Assembly: GCA_010672965.1 (NCBI GenBank)
Contig: JAAHFN010000001.1
Location: forward strand, 330,118 to 394,117
Length of the DNA: 64,000 nt
Source: Oscillatoria sp. SIO1A7
Lineage (GTDB): Bacteria > Cyanobacteriota > Cyanobacteriia > Cyanobacteriales > Laspinemataceae
Direction: 5' to 3'
This document shows positions 55,513 through 64,000 of this stretch, piece after piece. Positions within the stretch are counted from its first letter, which is position 1, and the number at the start of each line of letters is the position of its first letter. A program made the position numbers and the translations under genes. The notes under the pieces are model-generated. The model was given only the letters and a program-made list of their open reading frames with translations. It did not search any database and was not told where the DNA came from.

Positions 55513-57333
55513 TTGGTACAAACATCAGAAGCGCCGCAGCGACTGCAGTTCGACAGTCCCCAGGAATGGGACTTATCAGATTTATACAGCGGATTCGACG
55601 ATCCCCAACTAGCTGCAGACTTGGAAGCTTTGCAGCAAAAAGCCGATCGGTTTCGGGAGCAATATCGCGGTAAAGTTGCCGAACTAAATCCAGAAGCGAT
55701 CGCCACTTGCTTGCAAGAGTTAGAAGCAATTGGCCAAAAATCCGGCTACCTCTATGCTTATCCTGCCCTGGTCTTCGCTGCCGATACCCGCAATAGCGAA
55801 GCCAAGCAATTTCTGGATAAAGTGATGGAGGCGATCGCTGGCATCGAGAACCAGATTTTATTCTTCGATTTAGAACTCCAACAGCTAGACCCGGAAAAAT
55901 TGGCTTCAGTGCAGGCATCCCCAGCCCTGGCTGAGTACCGCCACTACCTGCAACGCATTGCCGAGCTGCGACCCTACAAGCTCTCGGAAGAAGTAGAACA
56001 AACTCGCAACCAAGATAGTCTCACGGGTCGGCAAGCTTTCATCCAACTGCGATCGGTTCATTTGGGCGAGCAAGAATACGAGCCGGTTATCGGGTCAGAT
56101 GGCAAAACTGCCACCACCGACCCAGAGCTGAGCGCCCTGCTGTTTCGCCCCGGAGCCGAACCGCGCTTAAAAGCCTATCGCTCCGTGCGACAGGTACTCG
56201 AACGCCACAACTCTCTCTACGCCTACATTATCAATGCCATTGCCCGAGACCATCGCATCGAGAACCAAATGCGAGGCTACCAATCCACCTTGCACAAACA
56301 ACTCGTAGCCGATGAAGTTTCCGAGCCCGTCTTCCGCGCCATAATGGACGGCACTAGCAGCAGGTTTGATTTATTCCAGCGATACTACCACCTCAAAGGA
56401 AAAGCCCTAGGTCATAAAATCCGTATCTGCGACATCTACGCCCCTTGGACAAAAGAAGAAGACGAACCCCTGCCGGCGATCGATTACGCCGCTGGGGCGA
56501 ACCTTCTTCTCAAAGCTCTAGAGCAATTTGACATTAACTATGCCCGTCGTGCCGAAGAGTTCTTTCTCAAAAATTGGATAGATGCCAAAGTCCGTCCGGG
56601 CAAGCGAGGCGGAGCTTTCTGCGCTTACTCTCACGGCAAGCATAGTTATCTATTACTCTCCTACACCGAGGACTACAGTTCCGTCTTTACCCTCGCACAT
56701 GAAATGGGGCATGCCCTCCATTTTGTCTGGATCGATAAAGCGCAATCCTATTTCAATAGCAATCCGCCCCTGGTTCTGGCCGAAGTTGCTTCCACCTTCA
56801 ACGAGCTGCTGCTCCTGGATTATCTACTCGAAAACGCGGCCAACAACAAAACTCTGCGCCAATCTATACTGACTCGCCAGTTAGAAGATTGGTTCAGCCT
56901 CCTTTTCCGCCAAAGCACCATTAGCCGCTTGGAGCTGGCCATTCACGATCGCGCAGCCTCTGGCAGTTTCGATCGCGAGTTTGTCAACCAAAAATGGATG
57001 GAACTCTACCAAAACCTCTGCGGCGATGCAGTAGAACTCTTATCAGAACACCAATACGATTGGGCGCGGATTGGCCATATTTTCTTTAAGCCTTTTTACT
57101 GCTATCAGTACGCCGCCTCTCACATTGTCAGCCTTGCCTGCTATGAGAAATACCGCCAAACTGGCAAAGACTTTATCCCCGGTTATATGGATTTGCTAGC
57201 GGCTGGCAGCAGCATCAACCAAGTAGAAGCATTGCGCCAGTATGTTGACGTAGATCTAGAAGATACTGCAACTATTCGCAGCGCTCTCGATTATATAGAG
57301 AGGCTCCTAGACCAGTTGGAGGCGACTATTTAA
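55513..57333 (+). CDS. pepF: Oligoendopeptidase F (M3 family metallopeptidase)
   Basis: The 606-aa product is full length for PepF. It starts at TTG (MVQTSEAPQRLQFDSPQEWDLSDLY; WDLSDLY is the family N-terminal motif). The zinc site is TLAHEMGHALH, with the downstream Glu in EVASTFNELLL, and a C-terminal FYCYQYAAS block is also typical. It hydrolyses oligopeptides of about 7-17 residues in the cytoplasm. It follows hemC by 166 bases on the same strand. Confidence 0.94.
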   Translation: MVQTSEAPQRLQFDSPQEWDLSDLYSGFDDPQLAADLEALQQKADRFREQYRGKVAELNPEAIATCLQELEAIGQKSGYLYAYPALVFAADTRNSEAKQFLDKVMEAIAGIENQILFFDLELQQLDPEKLASVQASPALAEYRHYLQRIAELRPYKLSEEVEQTRNQDSLTGRQAFIQLRSVHLGEQEYEPVIGSDGKTATTDPELSALLFRPGAEPRLKAYRSVRQVLERHNSLYAYIINAIARDHRIENQMRGYQSTLHKQLVADEVSEPVFRAIMDGTSSRFDLFQRYYHLKGKALGHKIRICDIYAPWTKEEDEPLPAIDYAAGANLLLKALEQFDINYARRAEEFFLKNWIDAKVRPGKRGGAFCAYSHGKHSYLLLSYTEDYSSVFTLAHEMGHALHFVWIDKAQSYFNSNPPLVLAEVASTFNELLLLDYLLENAANNKTLRQSILTRQLEDWFSLLFRQSTISRLELAIHDRAASGSFDREFVNQKWMELYQNLCGDAVELLSEHQYDWARIGHIFFKPFYCYQYAASHIVSLACYEKYRQTGKDFIPGYMDLLAAGSSINQVEALRQYVDVDLEDTATIRSALDYIERLLDQLEATI

Positions 57334-57373
57334 TAGGAATAGAGAGCATCTTTTTAGGCATTTGGCATCCTAC

Positions 57374-57525
57374 TATAGCGGTTCTCAAATAAGTGTAATA
57401 AACGATCCAGTTGGGAAATGTAGGGGCGACAGCATCCCCACTCTGGATCTCTGTTGTAAAACGGGGATTCTCATATTGGGATGCGCGGGCCCCAGGCACC
57501 TCACATCAATTTGAGAACCGCTATA
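57374..57525. repeat. TATAGCG-ended short element (family 3), copy 2
   Basis: TATAGCGGTTCTCAAATAAG at the left, CAATTTGAGAACCGCTATA at the right, giving perfect inverted ends of about 17 bases, with the GGGGCGACAGCATCCCC core. Confidence 0.85.
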
Positions 57526-57608
57526 GCCCTATAAAAATCTTAAATTGAGGGCAACAATTTTAATCTGAACTAGCACCAGACTGCAAATATAGAGTTAGCT
57601 TCTAGTCC

Positions 57609-57759
57609 TATAGCGTTTCTCAAATAAGTGTAATAAACGATAGGACCCTAGAAACGTAGGGGCGACAGCATCCCCAAGACCATCTTTGCTGTATAACAGT
57701 AATTTCCCTAGTGGGATGCTTCGCCCCAGAAACCTTACATCAATTTGAGAACCGCTATA
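57609..57759. repeat. TATAGCG-ended short element (family 3), copy 3
   Basis: Same ends as copy 2 and the same orientation, 83 bases downstream of it. The centre differs in GGGATGCTTCGCCCC versus GGGATGCGCGGGCC. Confidence 0.85.
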
Positions 57760-58028
57760 GCAAAGCAAACCGGGTTTTCGCTCGAATCTATGCGTATAGC
57801 ATTAAGCTGTCGCGCATTTAAATTAAATTGGGTTTGGCTATAAACTCTATTATATTCCAAAAGTATAGACGGACTTCTGGGAAGCCCGTTCTAAGGAATA
57901 TTCTGATTTTCATTGTATTTAAAACAAATTGTTGAACCGATATCTATCTATCTATATGTATGTATGTAGAGTTATCTCTGCCTCAGCGCCTCCTACATAT
58001 AGTTAACCTGAGTAAGTCTTGCTTATTT

Positions 58029-59111
58029 CTAAGCCTTTTTTAGTTTGCGCCTAACGGATAGCGTCCCGCCCACAGCCATCAAACCTAATACTGCCGAGGG
58101 TTCGGGTACTCTTTCAACCGGATCTTCATTGGGGTCTCCCTGAATATCGACTTGGTAGTTATAGCTTGCAGGGGATACGGCTTCCGCCAGAATCAGCCCA
58201 TCATTATTAGTAGAGTAGAGGTTAGAAATGATTTCAGTTTTGCCATCGTAGGCCACCTTGAGCAAGCCGCTTAGCTGAATTTCTGGTGGTAACAGAGACA
58301 AATCCGCTTCCCCCGTCCCATTACAGCTCGTTTCCAGACAGTAAGCTTGCAACCACCTGGAGAGGGAATCTGGGATAGACTTTTCAAGATCGTTGGCTAT
58401 GCCGACTTTGATAACGCCATCGTCATCTTGGTTGACGTAGGAAACCGTACCCCCCGTACCCGCTATAAAATCTAATTGAAACAAGTGTTCTTTTAGTTGC
58501 GTCTTGGCTGCCTCGTCCAAACCATTAGCATCGGTGACTGCCTCGAAGTTTAAATCCGATAAGATAGCTGCTTGTCTCTGAGCCATAAAGCTCGATGAAT
58601 CATCGTACAAGGGGTCGAAAAAGCCGGTATCGAAGGGGCTGCTATGCGGATCGTAGATGTTAGCTAAGACTGCCTGGACGGCACTTTCTCCATACAAGTC
58701 GGCAGAAGTCACGCTACTAATGGTAATTTCTTTGCCGTTGTTGAGGATGCCGCTTAAGCTGGTGGAACCTCTATCGAGGAACATAACCTCGTATGTGCTT
58801 TTAATATCGTTTAGGTCTTGTTGGTCGCCGCCGTAGTTTATATATTCATTTACCAAGCTAGATAGACTTTGGTGCAAAGACTCTTCATAAGGAGCCATCA
58901 GCTTGACGTTCCCACCCGGATTGCAGGTGGCGGCTGTTTCGCAGCTTCCTTGTAAAATCTCCTCCAAAGTCGCTCCCCCGGTGAGGGCATAGTCTGCCTG
59001 TCTGCCCGTAATGGTAGGGCTAGTTAAAGATCCTGCTAAGGCTGGAGCAGTAGCGCTAAGGCAAGCTAGAACCGACGCTCCTATAAAAATATGCCGAAAA
59101 GTTTTGAACAT
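58029..59111 (-). CDS. PEP-CTERM sorted exported protein
   Basis: The 360-aa product has a signal peptide (IFIGASVLACLSATAPALA) and a C-terminal PEP-CTERM tripartite signal (VPEPSAVLGLMAVGG, then SVRRKLKKA). The mature part starts SLTSPTITG and contains two Cys pairs (CETAATC; YCLETSC). PEP-CTERM proteins are cut and exported by an exosortase to the cell surface or matrix; in cyanobacteria cyanoexosortases do this. The start SLTSPTITG resembles a group of cyanobacterial PEP-CTERM proteins of unknown role (NF038130-like, by memory). No exosortase is here, though an HpsJ-like gene lies next on the same strand. Confidence 0.85.
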   Translation of the reverse strand: MFKTFRHIFIGASVLACLSATAPALAGSLTSPTITGRQADYALTGGATLEEILQGSCETAATCNPGGNVKLMAPYEESLHQSLSSLVNEYINYGGDQQDLNDIKSTYEVMFLDRGSTSLSGILNNGKEITISSVTSADLYGESAVQAVLANIYDPHSSPFDTGFFDPLYDDSSSFMAQRQAAILSDLNFEAVTDANGLDEAAKTQLKEHLFQLDFIAGTGGTVSYVNQDDDGVIKVGIANDLEKSIPDSLSRWLQAYCLETSCNGTGEADLSLLPPEIQLSGLLKVAYDGKTEIISNLYSTNNDGLILAEAVSPASYNYQVDIQGDPNEDPVERVPEPSAVLGLMAVGGTLSVRRKLKKA

Positions 59112-60051
59112 ATTGGGTACTCCACAAATAATGCTTTAGGGTCGCGTTCCTATCTTGGGTTGCCAGGACTTTCTGTCGATCGCCTCTTACAACCGATAAG
59201 ACTGACGAGAACGATGAGTTTGCCCTTTTCCGCTTGTTGTGATATACCACCCTGAAAAAATTTTGTTAAAACTGTCTTGCTATATTTCTATTTTTGCATA
59301 AGATAGCCAAGTAGTCTTGACAATCTCTCTACCAAAAGGCTTCTATTACATTATTGAATGCTTTTTAGAGTAGCGTCATCGGTAATTTTCCCTATTTTTT
59401 TACTGCCTGGGCCTTTGCAGCAACCGATAAAGTAAATTTGACTACCATAAGGCTCTTTTTATTTGCTAACAAAACTGTTTTATGGCCCGCTATTTTTGCC
59501 AAAATACCGAGCTATATCGACTGCATTCTATTTGTCGATATGTAATTACACAGAAGCAGCGCTGCTATGGGCTACAGTTCTTGAGAGCCATAGGAAATTA
59601 ATCTCTTACACATTTAACTTGCCTAATAAACTTAGAATCCATTAAAGACTGTAATTATTGTCATATCTAAGTTTTGGCTAATTGCTAGCGAGCGAGATTA
59701 TATGCAATAAAAAATGGGGAATGGGGAATTGGGGAATGGGGAATGGGGGAATTGGGGAATTGGGAATGGGGGAATTGGGAATTGCGAATTGGGAACTGCA
59801 AATTGGGAAGGGAGAACCTACTGACTATAGCGTTTTTCAATATACTAAGCGTGAGGTTGTCTGGGGGATGCAATATCCCAATACAGAGATTCCGGTTCTA
59901 GAGCGGAGATATGTGCTGGGATGCGCTTCGCCCCTACGACCCCAAGGCGATCGTTCATTACACTTATTTGAGAATATATTAGAGTCCAGAGTGCTAAGTC
60001 CTAGCAGGGAGGCGACCTGCGTCCCTGCTAGGTTTGAAGCGAGAGACGATC
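59112..60051. other. Intergenic region
   Basis: About 940 bases. The first 400 are AT-rich and carry the PEP-CTERM gene promoter region. GGGGAAT tandem units fill 59715-59790 and a reversed, diverged family-3 element lies at about 59826-59980. No gene I can support. Confidence 0.6.
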
Positions 60052-60816
60052 TTAGGGACGAGGCTTTTGGCGGCGGCTCATGCTTTTTAAACCAGTCCAG
60101 CCAATGGTAATGTAGCAACTTGCCAACAGCAAGCTAGTGAGCCCGACCCGAATGCTAGACTTCAAGGTGCCAGTTTTGGAACGTTTTTCGGACTCTTGCC
60201 TCTGTTCCTCAATGCGTTTTTTAGCGCGATCGCGAAGAGCGTTAATTTGCTGCTGTAGGGCTTCGGGGTCGTCCTTAAATTCCTGGAGGCGTTCTAGCTG
60301 TTCGGGAGTAAATTGATCGGTGCTGATAAATGATTCTAGACTTTGGCGGTCTCCGAGTATAGCCTTAAATTGTGTTTCCTGTTCTTGCAAGCGAATTTCA
60401 AGCTGCTGCTCTGCTTGCTCTGCCACGGTCTTGAAACCAGCGATCGCCTGCTTGTTGGCAGCCAAAGCATTGCTGATATGCAGGGGAACCAACAATAGGA
60501 AAATAAACCCCAAACCGCTAGAGATTAAAAAGATCCACAAATTTAAGTCTTGGATTTTCTTGCGCTCGATTCGGGTATTGCCAGAGATATTTTCAAAGGC
60601 ATAACCACTGAAAACTAAGGCCATACCCAGCATGGGAACAATGCCGCGCTGAACTAAATTAGTAGTCAAGTCCAGACGCCAGCGCGGATCCCCCAGCTCT
60701 AGAGGAATGGGCAGCAAGGCTAAGTCAAGTAGAGAGACCAAAATTAAAACCGTCCCGGTCAGCTTGACAAACCGGGCTGCTTGTAGAGAAAGTTGACTGC
60801 TATTCGTGGCTTTCAT
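60052..60816 (-). CDS. HpsJ-like membrane protein
   Basis: The 254-aa product has three hydrophobic segments in the first 115 residues (VKLTGTVLILVSLLDLALL; VPMLGMALVFSGYAF; WIFLISSGLGFIFLLLVPLHI). A 90-residue coiled coil rich in Glu/Gln (EQAEQQLEIRLQEQETQ) follows, then one more helix near the C-terminus. This layout matches HpsJ proteins, which in Nostoc belong to a hormogonium polysaccharide and motility locus and are also seen beside cyanoexosortases. The adjacent PEP-CTERM gene fits a surface-export context. Exact role unknown. Confidence 0.72.
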   Translation of the reverse strand: MKATNSSQLSLQAARFVKLTGTVLILVSLLDLALLPIPLELGDPRWRLDLTTNLVQRGIVPMLGMALVFSGYAFENISGNTRIERKKIQDLNLWIFLISSGLGFIFLLLVPLHISNALAANKQAIAGFKTVAEQAEQQLEIRLQEQETQFKAILGDRQSLESFISTDQFTPEQLERLQEFKDDPEALQQQINALRDRAKKRIEEQRQESEKRSKTGTLKSSIRVGLTSLLLASCYITIGWTGLKSMSRRQKPRP

Positions 60817-61594
60817 AAGAAATTTACACCGAAGGCTTTGTCCTTTAAGGTCAGATTAATTGATGTTGGGGCGAGGATATTGAGAAGACAGCTTGAGAAG
60901 ACAGCCGGGGAAGAATGACTTGGGTTTTGCACTACGCATATTTGGTTAGGATAGTTCTTCGCAAAAGCTAGGAACGGGAACGCTTGTGCTCTCCTGCTGA
61001 CCGCTGACCGCTGACAGCTTACTGCTATATTTTGCTGCGATCGCGCTTTCTATGCTTTTGACACCTCGCGCTTGCTTTCGACTTGCTTTCCAAGAAAGTA
61101 ACGAGGCCGCCATAATGCTGTAAGGTCCGAGTTTAGCCTATTATGTCTTGGCCTATTATGCCTTAGCTTTTATGCCTTGGCTTTTATGTCTTGCTCTCTT
61201 AGGTACAAGAGAGCAAAGGACGATCGTTGGATAGGACTGGAGTTGCGATCGCCCCAATCGCAACTCTTTACCAAAACTTTACACAAAAAACCTGGTTTAA
61301 GGGGGATTTTGGACCTATTTCCCATTGACGCTGCCTTTGACCTCGGCTAATATAAGAGTATAAATAGGCGCTCTATGGCTTCAATGCTCTGGGCTCCTAC
61401 TCTAATTGTTGGGATAAAAATCTCTCGATAACTCCCTAGGGCAATGCTTTCAGGCTATATAAACGGGTTTTCCAGCCCTCCTCATAGTCTTTGCAAGTCC
61501 AAGACCATTGACCGAGAGCGACCTAGACTCGCTCTCGGCCAACGGCCAGAAGCTCCGCTGTTAAGTTTAATATTTTAGGGATTTATCGCAATAT
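60817..61594. other. Intergenic region with an eroded family-1 element
   Basis: A family-1 copy lies at about 60926-61029 (left end reduced to TTTTGCACTACG; right end TTACTGCTATA intact). CTATTATGCCTTGGCTTTTATG imperfect tandem units lie at 61137-61193, followed by an AGAGCAAG dyad. No gene. Confidence 0.6.
60926..61029. mobile_element. TATAGCA-ended MITE (family 1), left end eroded
   Basis: GGTTAGGATAGTT and the GCTGACCGC units match other copies; right end GCTTACTGCTATA is intact. Confidence 0.6.
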
Positions 61595-61600
61595 ATGGCC

Positions 61601-62221
61601 ATGAAAAAGATTCTCACAGCGATCGCCTCTGCGGCGATTTTGACTGCGATCGGTGCCGGAGCCGCCTCCGCCCAAGACATTATTCCTATAGGAAACAGCA
61701 CCAATACAGACACCAGCCTGATTTACAACAGTTTGGACGACAACCAAGCTGAATTAGCTGAGAAACTCTCCGATGCCTTAAACCAAACGTTAAGTATAAG
61801 CATTTCGGCCCAGGAGCTTCTCGACGACCCAAGCCAACTGGATAAATTGTATGCCGATGCTTCGGATCCTGGTAAGATGGGTTTGTTGGGAACGTTCACG
61901 AAAAACGGCTGTTCTGTAAATGCCGATTGCGCCTTCGATGCGATTGGATTGGGTCTTGTCTTCGCATGCGCTGGCTCCGGAAAAGATCCACAAGCTTGGG
62001 CTAAATGCGTCAGGGACAAGGATGAAGACGCCTATTTGAAGGCTGTCAATTGTACTTGGGGCAGTTGTCCTGATTTTGCCAACTTACCCGGGCAAAAAAC
62101 TTACGCTTGTAATAACTCTCCCGAACAAATGCTGGCGGGCAATCTTTGGCTGGCTCTCCCTAAAAGTCTGAATCAAGGCAAAACCGAATATCTCTCTGTC
62201 GATGTGCTATCGCAAGGTTAA
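61601..62221 (+). CDS. Small exported cysteine-containing protein
   Basis: The 206-aa product (ATG at 61601; another ATG two codons upstream at 61595) has a signal peptide (ILTAIASAAILTAIGAGAASAQ). The mature part is acidic with seven or eight cysteines (GCSVNADCAFDA; FACAGSG; KCVRD; NCTWGSCPD; YACNNS), spaced as if for disulfides. No family is recognised. The strong terminator after it supports a monocistronic gene. Confidence 0.8.
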   Translation: MKKILTAIASAAILTAIGAGAASAQDIIPIGNSTNTDTSLIYNSLDDNQAELAEKLSDALNQTLSISISAQELLDDPSQLDKLYADASDPGKMGLLGTFTKNGCSVNADCAFDAIGLGLVFACAGSGKDPQAWAKCVRDKDEDAYLKAVNCTWGSCPDFANLPGQKTYACNNSPEQMLAGNLWLALPKSLNQGKTEYLSVDVLSQG

Positions 62222-62240
62222 GCGCGTGAATTTTTTCAAT

Positions 62241-62272
62241 AAAAAAGCCCTCCCGACGGGGAGGGCTTTTTA
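62241..62272 (+). terminator. Rho-independent terminator
   Basis: AAAAAGCCCTCCC pairs with GGGAGGGCTTTTT around a short loop, with T-run; works on both strands. Confidence 0.9.
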
Positions 62273-62278
62273 TTTAAT

Positions 62279-62373
62279 GGGGAATGGGGAATGGGGAATG
62301 GGGAAGAGTGAAAAGTGAATAGTGAATAGTGAATAGTGAATAGTAAGAAAACCAACTTTTCACTTTTCACTTT
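62279..62373. repeat. GGGGAAT and AGTGAAT/CTTTTCA tandem repeats
   Basis: Heptamer arrays (GGGGAAT; AGTGAAT; ACTTTTC) lie between the terminator and the end of the aminotransferase gene. Confidence 0.85.
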
Positions 62374-63549
62374 TCACTTTTCACTCAAAAACGCCCCTAT
62401 TTTCTCCACAGCCGCTGCCAAAATTTGGGGCTCGCGGACTAAGGCAAATCGCACATATCCTTCGCCAGCTTTACCAAAACCGGCACCGGGGGCTATAGCT
62501 ACGCCAGTGTTTAGCACTAGATTAGTACAGAATCCTATAGAATCTTGCTGCCAAGGTGGAGGCAATTTTGCCCAAACATACATGCTTGCTTCGGGGAGCG
62601 GAACTTGCCAACCGATGCGATTGAGCGCCGAGACCAAGGCATCCCGGCGCTTCCGAAAGGTTTCTACGGTGGATTTTACGCAGTCTTGGGAACCCGATAG
62701 AGCTGCGATCGCTCCATTAACAATCCCTCGATACTGATTAAAATCAATCGTTGCTTTTACTTGCCTCAGAGCCAGAATCAGCTCTGGATTGCCAATAGCA
62801 AAACCAACCCGGAAGCCGCCTAGATTATATGACTTGGACATAGAGAAAAACTCAATCGAGACAGTTTTCTCCCTGTCGGCCATCAGCACTGAGGGCGCAA
62901 CGCTCCTGTCCCCAAATACCAAGTCTGCGTAGGGAAAATCGTGAGCCAGCACCAAATCGTGACTCTGGCAAAACTGCACGGCTTTTTGGAAAAATGACAG
63001 GGGTGCAGTAGCGCTCGTTGGGTTATGAGGATAGCTCAACACCATCATCCGCGCTTGTTCTAGCACTGCGGATGGTATATCCTCAAACACGGGCAAAAAA
63101 CCATTTTCTGCCCGGAGCGGCATGGGATAAATCTGGCCTCCGGCCAAATAGACGCCACCCATATGGGAAGGGTAGCCCGGATCCATCAAAAGAGCAAAGT
63201 CACCCGGATTTAAAATAGCCAGGGGTAGATGAGCGGTGCCTTCTTGAGAACCAATTAGTTGCAGAACCTCTGTTTCTGGATCTACCGGAATGCCATATCT
63301 TTTCTCATACCAGTCGGCGGCGGTTTGCCGAAATTCCCTGGTGCCGTGAAAGAGCAGATAACCGTGGGTTTGGGTATCCTGCAAAGATTCGGCGATCGCT
63401 TCTATGACGTGGCTTGGAGAAGGCAAATCGGACGACCCTAGGAACAGATTTATCGAATCCAGCCCTTTTGCTTTTGCCTTTGCCAAGGCATTATCCATGT
63501 CGGCAAAGATATTAGAGCGCAGGGGTTCTAAACGTTGGGCAAATTGCAT
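62374..63549 (-). CDS. Class I/II PLP-dependent aminotransferase (LL-diaminopimelate aminotransferase-like)
   Basis: The 391-aa product is a fold-type I aminotransferase. The PLP Lys is in FSMSKSYNLGGFRVGF, the cofactor Asn/Asp region in LSYPHNPTSA and AHDFPYADLVF, and the C-terminal Arg in GYVRFALV. It resembles proteins often annotated as DapL, which make LL-diaminopimelate for lysine and peptidoglycan, but bacterial DapL assignment is not secure from sequence alone; aspartate or other aminotransferase activity is possible. It is convergent with the exported protein gene. Confidence 0.85.
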   Translation of the reverse strand: MQFAQRLEPLRSNIFADMDNALAKAKAKGLDSINLFLGSSDLPSPSHVIEAIAESLQDTQTHGYLLFHGTREFRQTAADWYEKRYGIPVDPETEVLQLIGSQEGTAHLPLAILNPGDFALLMDPGYPSHMGGVYLAGGQIYPMPLRAENGFLPVFEDIPSAVLEQARMMVLSYPHNPTSATAPLSFFQKAVQFCQSHDLVLAHDFPYADLVFGDRSVAPSVLMADREKTVSIEFFSMSKSYNLGGFRVGFAIGNPELILALRQVKATIDFNQYRGIVNGAIAALSGSQDCVKSTVETFRKRRDALVSALNRIGWQVPLPEASMYVWAKLPPPWQQDSIGFCTNLVLNTGVAIAPGAGFGKAGEGYVRFALVREPQILAAAVEKIGAFLSEK

Positions 63550-63620
63550 ATTCTTTTTATTTTAGCCTAATGCTAGGGTGTTGATTTTGTAGGAGACTGA
63601 CTGGTTTTAAATTTTAGGTT

Positions 63621-63765
63621 ATATCAAATCCGCTTAGCTGCCGCACAAATCCCGTAGGGTCAATCCCCGAAAGCGTTGCGATCGCCTCTACAGCTTGGGG
63701 CAGCTACGGGCGGACTGCCCCTACAAATACTGGAATTGCTGGAATTGTTTAAACGAATTTGATAT
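63621..63765. repeat. ATATCAAATCCG-ended short element (family 6), copy 2
   Basis: ATATCAAATCCGCTTAGC at the left and TTTAAACGAATTTGATAT at the right. Inner dyad GCAGCTACGGGCGGACTGCCCCTAC. Confidence 0.72.
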
Positions 63766-63828
63766 TAATTTCAAAAACTAAACCCAAAGCAATTGTTTCG
63801 TTGGCTTGAGGAACGAAAAGCGATCTAG

Positions 63829-63893
63829 GGGAGCGACCCGGGAACGTAACCCAAAACCTCGCTATGGTTGGGTTACGTTCCCGGGTCGCTCCC
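63829..63893. repeat. 26-bp perfect hairpin
   Basis: GGGAGCGACCCGGGAACGTA and the rest of a 26-base arm pairs fully with the right arm around a 13-base loop. It is of the same type as GGAACGGAACGAAACCCAAC-like sequences near 25370, but longer. Confidence 0.85.
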
Positions 63894-64000
63894 TACTATG
63901 AAAAGAAAGGTCAAAATTGAAATGCTCCCGAGTTTTTCAGATGCTCGGGACTATCGATTTTTTCATGGGTTTTTCCCACAGCCCAAACCGATGATAGCCT

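Larger units (their letters stand above)
57334..58028. other. Intergenic region with two tandem family-3 elements
   Basis: Besides the two elements (57374-57525 and 57609-57759) it contains a TATC/TATG microsatellite (57939-57966). No gene. Confidence 0.65.
63550..64000. other. Right-edge intergenic region
   Basis: Holds the family-6 element (63621-63765) and a 26-bp perfect hairpin (63829-63854 with 63868-63893). A GGGAGCATTTCA-type end in reverse (about 63919-63931) follows. No gene to the edge. Confidence 0.6.

Overview
The window is a cyanobacterial chromosome segment. It carries psbK (photosystem II), petH with a CpcD-like N-terminal domain (phycobilisome-associated FNR), prk and rpe (Calvin cycle), a Tab2-family factor, a COP23-domain protein and an HpsJ-like protein. 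GCGATCGC (HIP1) octamers are very frequent, and heptanucleotide and dyad repeats of the kind seen in large filamentous cyanobacterial genomes are everywhere. The species cannot be named from this. A non-heterocystous filamentous lineage is my guess; nothing here is heterocyst-specific except an orphan XisI-like gene.

Layout. 0-9.8 kb is accessory DNA: a membrane-anchored subtilase overlapping a partial gene at the left edge, psbK, a Na+/solute symporter, a large pentapeptide-repeat membrane protein with an Ala/Gly-rich segment encoded by tandem DNA, an Rpn-type nuclease bracketed by hairpins, an orphan XisI and an orphan YgiT-type antitoxin. 9.9-14 kb holds tgt and a hypothetical gene, divergent from cobS, then a ChW-repeat protein. 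14-20.9 kb holds a nucleotidyltransferase-like gene between two copies of the same promoter region, a UPF0175/DUF3368 toxin-antitoxin pair, a c-haem adenylate cyclase, a structured-RNA candidate and a broken DNA methyltransferase. 21-28.7 kb: a pentapeptide protein, Tab2, TldE/PmbA, a CLC channel with CBS and USP domains, and an RDD-family pseudogene. 28.8-33.1 kb: the pyrH-frr-geranylgeranyl-reductase-like operon, a truncated redoxin and an alpha/beta hydrolase. 33.3-39.9 kb: a duplicated VapBC module, COP23, an LCP protein and a second subtilase. 40-44.4 kb: rpe, a DsbA-like lipoprotein, and petH divergent from prk. 44.4-48.3 kb is gene-poor and full of repeats, with one PadR regulator and a second copy of the structured-RNA candidate. 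48.3-63.5 kb: an AddB-like nuclease, a DUF481-like outer-membrane protein, hemC, oligoendopeptidase F, a PEP-CTERM protein, HpsJ-like, a small secreted protein and an aminotransferase.

The main observations concern mobile short sequences rather than a gene cluster. At least six families of short (65-155 bp) elements with inverted ends were read by eye. Two copies of one ~106-bp family (ends TATAGCA) interrupt genes. Removing each copy with one TA restores an open frame, in a methyltransferase gene (20786-20891) and in an RDD-family gene (28365-28472). Separately, a ~130-nt structured RNA candidate occurs twice, on the minus strand at 19475-19605 and on the plus strand at 45328-45426. Sequence blocks are shared, while one stem differs in sequence but keeps its pairing. 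No protein gene adjoins either copy. Several toxin-antitoxin remnants (lone antitoxins, a 12-codon VapC stub) and 5' gene fragments show active gene decay around these repeats.
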